From Siphonodentalium dalli (Eukaryota > Mollusca > Scaphopoda > Gadilida > Siphonodentaliidae): a DNA stretch of 64,000 bases. A model generated the notes under the pieces. That model did no database searches, was not told the DNA's origin, and saw only the letters and a program-made list of their open reading frames with translations. The position numbers were made by a program, and so were the translations under genes. The stretch's first letter is position 1. Every line of letters begins with the position of its first letter. Shown here piece after piece: positions 58,491-64,000 of this stretch. The stretch is taken from the NCBI GenBank assembly GCA_032622095.1, contig CP136067.1, positions 95,034,707 through 95,098,706 of the forward strand, written 5' to 3'.

Positions 58491-58688
58491 TATATTCTGA
58501 GTGGCCGAGATTTATATTCGGATTGGAATCCATTTTGTCCTGTCCACCCCAAAATTGAAAGTCTAAACATCATTCTAAAACTCGCCATGTATAACTGGCG
58601 ACCTATCGGCTATGTGGGGTCTACCCAAGCCGCCCGACACTTCTCTGGGTTAACTTTTAATAATATAGAAATGTGTTGAATTGTCACA
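58491..58688 (+). repeat. 198-bp direct repeat, right copy
   Basis: This is the partner of 53,183-53,380, with one visible substitution. It starts directly at the (TA)n tail of the LINE, so the first few TATAT bases are shared between tail and repeat. Confidence 0.95.
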
Positions 58689-59666
58689 CATCTCCCTTAC
58701 ATCATTTTCTGTTATTTGTAAACTGTGGCGAGTAGGAATTGTCTTCGTTTTATCAGTTCTAACACCAAGTACTTTGGAAAACATATTATGCTGTAATTTG
58801 TGTATAATTGTTGTCCATACTCCGAAAAATGCAAATTAAATAATGTGCGATGTAATATCACCAAAAAAATCTTGCTTCTCGAGGTTCTGGATTAACCTTG
58901 GACAGAAATAGGCATAACAAAATAAACAAAATTGTACACAGTTTTAAATATTGTTAGTGTCATTCAATTACACTCGATATTGATCTATTTGACCCAAGAT
59001 GGTCGCCAGAATGGCCGCCAAAACTCAGTTATAAACTTTGACAAATGTTTATATTATCAAACGGCATTTAGCAAAGGAGGTGGATATATTCGCCCAAACT
59101 AAATTAGATACTATCATGTTAAGGTATATTGTGACTATGTTTGACCAAACATAGTTTGTTTATAACCGAGAATATATCAGAGTAGACTCTTAGAAACCTA
59201 ACACGAAATTGCCCAATATAATTTAAACGATCCTGTCCGTTTCCTGGGAAGGAAGTCAAACCGGATATGTGCTGACTGTATAATTATAAGAGCATACCGA
59301 GTACTCGAACGCAAAATAATCCCTGCAGTCATAATACAGACAGAAATCCAACTTTATGGCTATATTATTTCGTTTGGGGCAGATCTGCTTTATTCGTTGT
59401 CTATTCTTGATGAATTGTTGACCACGTTGATTTCGCCCGGCCACAAAAATTTAGAAGATTCAGGAACAATATCATACCTTGACTTCATCGAAGTCGAAGT
59501 TGCATTGCTATCATACTGCCACCGGGAAATATAATTGCCCAACTTAGAAATACACAGGCATTACATGTTAGTGCAAATCTTATTTCGTATCTAATTATGA
59601 AACAGTTGTATCTAATAAGATACAATAAGGGGAGATTGCATTTCTCAGTTTCTTGTTTTGGCATAT
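58689..59666. other. No gene recognised
   Basis: A copy of the AAGATGGTCGCCAGAATGGC motif lies at about 58,999. A minus-strand open stretch just right of 58,688 may continue the interrupted LINE remnant but was not recognisable. A small minus-strand ORF at 59,256-59,444 has no known domain. Confidence 0.35.
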
Positions 59667-59954
59667 CTATGTTTCAACACCCGTTGTTACACTTCTCAAG
59701 ACGTGAGTCCGCACATGTACCACTCTTGTTACTTCGTCCAATAGATAGTCACAGCGATGTATTCTATCTATAGAACCAACTGACCCCAGCAAATACAGTT
59801 GAATTACAAACGCCCCTCGCAGGCTAACATCAGAGCTCACCATAAAACTCTCCGACTGCATATCAGAGACTCCATATAGAATGTTTGCTTCGGTTGTGAC
59901 ATAGAGAGTCCACAATACAGATATAATAAATTTCAATACGGCCGCTGACCTCAT
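59667..59954 (-). CDS. Candidate secreted-protein exon (signal-peptide-like)
   Basis: A 95-codon ORF starts MRSAAVLKFIISVLWTLYVT and has a basic residue, a hydrophobic core of about 14 residues and a TEA/N cleavage-like site near residue 23. That is a good signal peptide pattern. The following 70 residues contain one Cys and no recognised domain. It could be a first coding exon on the minus strand ending at a donor such as GAAGTAACAAG (about 59,730), or a chance ORF. No downstream exon was recognised. No TATA or cap-site evidence was used. Confidence 0.25.
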   Translation of the reverse strand: MRSAAVLKFIISVLWTLYVTTEANILYGVSDMQSESFMVSSDVSLRGAFVIQLYLLGSVGSIDRIHRCDYLLDEVTRVVHVRTHVLRSVTTGVET

Positions 59955-61880
59955 AGCAGATACATTGCATATTCACTTCGATGTAGTTTAACAGAACTGC
60001 GCACATAACCGAGTTAATGCTGGTCACTTTATTTTAGAATATGTCAAAACATCAGTATCGGGCAAAAATAGCCTAAGGTTTGTCATTCCCCATGTCGAGT
60101 GCAGCAAGTGACAATAACGGCTCCTCAACTTCTTCCTGGCTGTCAACGAAAAAATATCGAGAAATCAAAAAGCCTATGCCTAGTACCTGGATATGTAATG
60201 ATGAAATACCTCATCGAAACACCAGAAGCTCATCTTTGGTCCATGTCATATGATGGTGCATCGAAGCAAGTGAATACAGTGACGGGTCATCAAGATCGTT
60301 TAATGGAACGTTTATTAAGATTTTTTGCAAAACGTCCACATGGGGACATTCATTAGCATTATACAGCAACTGTTAGTTCAGAGACAGAAAGAAAAGTATT
60401 CGAATCACAGAAACCCTGCAATCTCGAACGAAATCCTTTAATTATCCATCGAACACATGTAGTTTATACAGTTTGCTGGCAAACCGTACAACCATAATAG
60501 TCGGATCCACAAGAAGGCCAAGTACAATCTGGGAATACAGATACTGCGCAAAAGTTGGAAGTAATAGATAACAAAGTTATGTTTGAATTGAGAGAAGAGT
60601 GTGGATTGTTAGCCATTTGAAGAGTCCATAACTGAAATTGACTTCAACTCTTGCTCAGGAGGGTATAAGAGTTCAACGTTTAACGACCTGTGTTTTCTGC
60701 AGACCTGATTTCATTGCAGTGGGATATAAATGTTCCTGTATAAAACATCTGGAAGGAATACTACAAACTTTCCACCCAATAATAATACATGTACATCAAC
60801 ATGTCGGTGAGTTCAATTGCCTCTACAGCCAAGTCGAACTGTGCATTGGTCCTTGAAATTATTATTAGTTTTATCTGGAACATTGCCGATGGCCGACACA
60901 ATTACAGAAATGCAGGCATTTAAAAAAAATTGGTGTGAATATGTTTCTTGTATGACATTTTGATGAGACCGCATAACGCAAGTATGAACTTCGACAACAC
61001 ATGTGACAAATATGACATGGTGGTATCAAATATAAACTTGATGCATGCATAAGTTCTGCACAGGAAGATGGGGATCATACACGGAACGAACTTGCAGTAT
61101 ATGTGATGTCCAGAAAACTATCTCTGTGCAACTCAAATATACCAATGGAACTCATTATATGAGGCTATCTTCCTATCCTAGTTCGATCAAAATCAGCCAC
61201 GCTTTCCCAAATCTTTGGTGTGGTGTCAGTGAGTTGACCTATGAGCTGTCCAATGCTCGACAGCTGTTTCTGTTTTGGTACGAACATGAACATAATTTAT
61301 CTCTAGTCACTATATATCGCATGTAAAAAGCAGAGGTCTGGTAGAAATCCGCCAACGCGATTCTTCTTCGCAGAAGACACATAGAGCGCACATTTGAAGG
61401 CTCTCGTTTGGTAGTCTGCGACAAAGCAATTACTGTCGTATAATCCCTGATACACACACGCAATTTGAACTAGATGTTATTCAAGGACGAGCAATTGTAA
61501 ATATTCTCAGTTTCACAAAAGTATACCCTGTGTTTTCGTACATGTATAATAATAAGAACGACGAATCACACAAATATTAGCTCCTATTCTTATATTTGGA
61601 CTTAGTATACACTACTTATTAAGCTTGTTAACATGGAAGATGTCTGTAATGACAACGCATTATATGCCGGTACTGTTTTTGGGTACTGCATTGTGTGATG
61701 TCCATTCAATTAATTTCCGTGACCAGCTGAATTTCGGTAGAATTGACTTAGTATGATGGCATTACATGAGCAATACAGGAGTCAAGTGAACAATTCTTAT
61801 CCGATAGCAAGGGGAAGTAACTAAAGTATTGCTCAATACCGAGAGCCTTATTGTTGAGGTAGGATTTTTCTCCAGTCGAG
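59955..61880. other. No gene recognised
   Basis: Several ORFs of 72-93 codons on both strands (60,099-61,463) show no domain, consistent composition or splice context that I can support. No repeat structure was seen. Confidence 0.35.
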
Positions 61881-61884
61881 TCAC

Positions 61885-62345
61885 CCAATCAGGACATTTT
61901 CGTGGTTTCTAGTTCCATTCTCATGAAATATCGGATATAAGCAGCTACTGTTCGCAAAATATTGATATTATACCAGATGTTATCAGCATTCCTGGCACTT
62001 TTGTCAACATGGGAACAAATGTGTTTACATGTGGTCACTGAAACCCACCTTAGGAGCGTTATCAATAAAAACTAGCAAATTTGGATGATTTCTCCATTTG
62101 GTTGCCATTTTGATGATTCATCTCATTTTCGTCGTTTCATTCTCTTGAATTCTTGTCTATAAACAGCAACTGTTCACAAACTATTCATACTGTTTCATAT
62201 CTCCATGTTATTTCGCCAACACGGAGCAAATATAGTCACCTATATTCACTAAATCGCACATTAGGTGTGATATCAAAGAAAATTTGACAAACTTTAGTGA
62301 TTTATAATTTTTTGCAACCATTTTGGTCGCAATCATGAATAGAGA
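61885..62345 (+). repeat. Two diverged tandem units of about 220-245 bp
   Basis: The order CATTTTCGT.GTTTC.TTC, TATAA.CAGC.ACTGTTC.CA, ACATGG.A..AAAT, TCACT, ACCTTAGG/CATTAGG, TATCAA.AAAA, and GGTTGCCATTTTGATG or CAACCATTTTGGTCGC occurs twice, starting near 61,893 and 62,125. The motif GCCATTTTG links it to the ATGGCCGCC-bearing repeats elsewhere. Confidence 0.55.
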
Positions 62346-63230
62346 TGCACGTTTTTGGTTGTAATTATGTGGCAATCTATATATTTAAACCTGTTGCAAA
62401 AGTTTTTCATCAAATTCCAAAATCGATATTTGGTAAAATTTCATAGCATATTTATGAATTCACATTTTGACGACATTTTATAGGAATAAGACCCAAAGTA
62501 TGACATATTATCTTGTTCAAATGGTTAGGTATTGAAATGTATTTAAAATTAAATTGCTATTAGCCACCGATTTCAAGCAATCGTGAATGTTTTAAGAGAC
62601 ATGTGTGAAAATTCATCATTTTCCTGAACTTCGGTCGCCATTTTGGCAGCCATCTTGGATAAATGTGGTCAATTTTCTGTCAAAGTGAAGCCTGTTGTCA
62701 TGGTATCACAACAGCAGAGAAATATTATATTTCCTACCATAAATTCACTACCAGCTATTAATCATACTGACTCGGTGCCTACTATGAAATTTTGGATGGA
62801 GGCCATCTTGATGACGTCATAAATCCACCCAGTCGCGACCCCCAGGTGTCTAACATTTGTTTTCTGGTGCCTGAGATATCAAGCAACATCATTGGCATAG
62901 TGACTATATTTCTTCACAAAATGCACACGGGAGCCAAAAAAAATGGACATAAGAGCCTCTACTAATATCTCGATGTGGCTCCTTGGTAATTTTGTGTTCT
63001 TTAGTTGCAATTTATGATCTATTCTTGTACTACTTTTATACGTTTTATAGTATGATTGCACACTAGTCAGTTCTTGTATATTCCTGATTCCAAGTGGAAA
63101 AATCCCTCTTGGGTGCTTTTATTTGTACACAGCTCATCATTGCATTGTTTTAATCTAATCCACTGCCTGATTTATCTACCCAGTTACTTCGCTACGATCA
63201 TTTTTGAGACCTGATTCTGTTCTTGGTCGT
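62346..63230. other. No gene; inverted ATGGCCGCC-type motifs
   Basis: CGGTCGCCATTTTGGCAGCC (about 62,632) and GGAGGCCATCTTGATG (about 62,797) are present. Nothing else was supportable. Confidence 0.4.
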
Positions 63231-63260
63231 GATATGGCCTAGCGGCTAAGACGACGTAGA

Positions 63261-63677
63261 CCCTTTACCCAACAAAGCGGCCAAAACGCCCAAATAAAGC
63301 TTCAACAGCCTAAAATATCTTCGGTCTGTCTCAATAACACCATACAAATATGGATATCATTGGAACCGGTTCATTGATCACATTGTGATGGTTACAGTTA
63401 TGCCCTGTGCCAGTGCATTCTCTTATATATGCGAGTCGACCATATGTCGCCTTGCATATATAAGAGAATGCATTGGCCTAAAAAAAAAAATTTTTTTTTT
63501 TTTTTTACCATTTTTTCTTACATTCTTTAACGATTTTATAATTTTTTCTTACATTTTTTAACAATTTTTATAATATTTTTCTACATTCTTTGACAATTTT
63601 ATCATTTTTAATATGTGTTAAGCCAATGCATATATAAGATAATGCATTGGCACATGGCCGTTCTTTTGGGTAAAGGG
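63261..63677. mobile_element. piggyBac-type MITE, copy 3
   Basis: The element is 417 bp with ends CCCTTTACCCAACAAAGCGG and, inverted, CCCTTTACCCAAAAGAACGG. TTAA follows the right end (63,678-63,681), but the left flank is TAGA, a decayed target site. The interior is the reverse orientation of the 7,100-7,491 copy, for example ACACCATACAAATATGGATA and CACATTGTGATGGTTACAGT. The palindrome at 63,409-63,477 is intact. The second palindrome has collapsed to about 30 bp (63,622-63,652). Confidence 0.85.
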
Positions 63678-63681
63678 TTAA

Positions 63682-64000
63682 ACCCTCAATCAACCAATCA
63701 TTAATAATCCGGTCTGATCACTTCCGTTAATGGGGGGGGGGGCATTATCTTTTTTCTGTATTTTACAGAACGTATATTAATTCCTCCAAAGTGATATGGC
63801 CTTCGATATTTTAGCTTGTGTATCGGTGTGATCTCCGTTACAAAAATATTTGAAATATATTTACTCAAGTTGGTTTCTCTGATGAAAATAAAATGTGTTA
63901 CTTCACATATTTATTATATGTGATAATGAACAATTGAATTATGTATTGATTTATGAATATAAATTTTCAATAAATAGCCTTATGTGAGACCAATTGCGTT
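63682..64000. other. No recognisable feature
   Basis: AT-rich sequence with a run of G near 63,732. No gene could be supported. Confidence 0.4.

Noticed and set aside
53183-58688. The 198-bp repeats as LTRs of an LTR retrotransposon
   Set aside because: The interior encodes an APE endonuclease and a LINE-type RT with a 3' AATAAA-(TA)n tail. There is no gag, protease or integrase, and the repeats lack TG...CA ends.
1-64000. tRNA or rRNA genes
   Set aside because: No cloverleaf with paired A- and B-boxes and no rRNA-like conserved block was seen by eye on either strand. Only a lone A-box-like string at 63,231 was noted.

Overview
The window looks like intergenic, repeat-dominated DNA of an invertebrate animal. 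It is AT-rich and has no operons, ribosome-binding sites or dense ORFs. It carries non-LTR retrotransposon (LINE) remnants, many short inverted-repeat DNA elements (MITEs), foldback elements, satellites and microsatellites. The mix of CR1-like, Tx1/L1-like and EN+RT LINEs with MITEs and palindromic repeats would suit a marine lophotrochozoan, perhaps a bivalve mollusc. That is inference; nothing in the sequence fixes the species. I found no complete host gene. Two weak host-gene candidates are a Cys-rich 3'-terminal exon (35,278-35,453, +) and a signal-peptide-like ORF (59,667-59,954, -).

Layout. 1-9.97 kb: LINE C-terminal scraps (0.64-1.4 kb), a CR1-like RT remnant (2.5-3.6 kb), a 0.77-kb foldback (3.84-4.61 kb), an RTE/SINE-like composite (5.5-6.4 kb), an element with 115-bp inverted arms holding a piggyBac-type MITE (6.46-7.73 kb), and a mariner-type MITE (9.15-9.32 kb). 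9.97-20.83 kb: one continuous satellite of about 300 units of 36 or 37 bp, with two large internal tandem duplications (1,348 bp and about 2,080 bp). 20.8-29.3 kb: a minisatellite, a 1.2-kb foldback with hAT-type ends nested in its arms, a cluster of short palindromes, a second mariner-type MITE, and two short tandem arrays. 29.3-32.4 kb: nested Harbinger-like MITEs with palindromic microsatellites. 37.2-39.6 kb: a satellite of about 170 bp x 14. 41.8-47.8 kb (-): a nearly intact two-ORF LINE. 48.1-49.1 kb: a degenerate tandem array of about 150 bp. 50.77-51.19 kb: a second TTAA-flanked MITE. 51.96-53.38 kb (-): a Tx1/L1-like LINE remnant. 53.38-58.49 kb (+): a 5'-truncated LINE related to the one at 42-47 kb, flanked by a 198-bp direct repeat and itself interrupted by a 1,179-bp hAT-type element with a perfect 8-bp target duplication. 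63.26-63.68 kb: a third TTAA-type MITE.

How the parts relate. The structures that stand out are (1) a near-perfect 69-bp palindrome, GCCAATGC...GCATTGGC, present in at least five places inside MITEs whose terminal repeats differ from family to family; (2) the 198-bp direct repeats that exactly bracket the younger LINE; (3) recent large duplications inside the 36/37-bp satellite; and (4) repeated growth of foldback structures from short palindromic tandem repeats. Nested insertions give a relative order: Tx1-like remnant, then LINE with 198-bp duplication, then hAT insertion. Coordinates of repeat edges were read by eye and may be off by a few to tens of bases.
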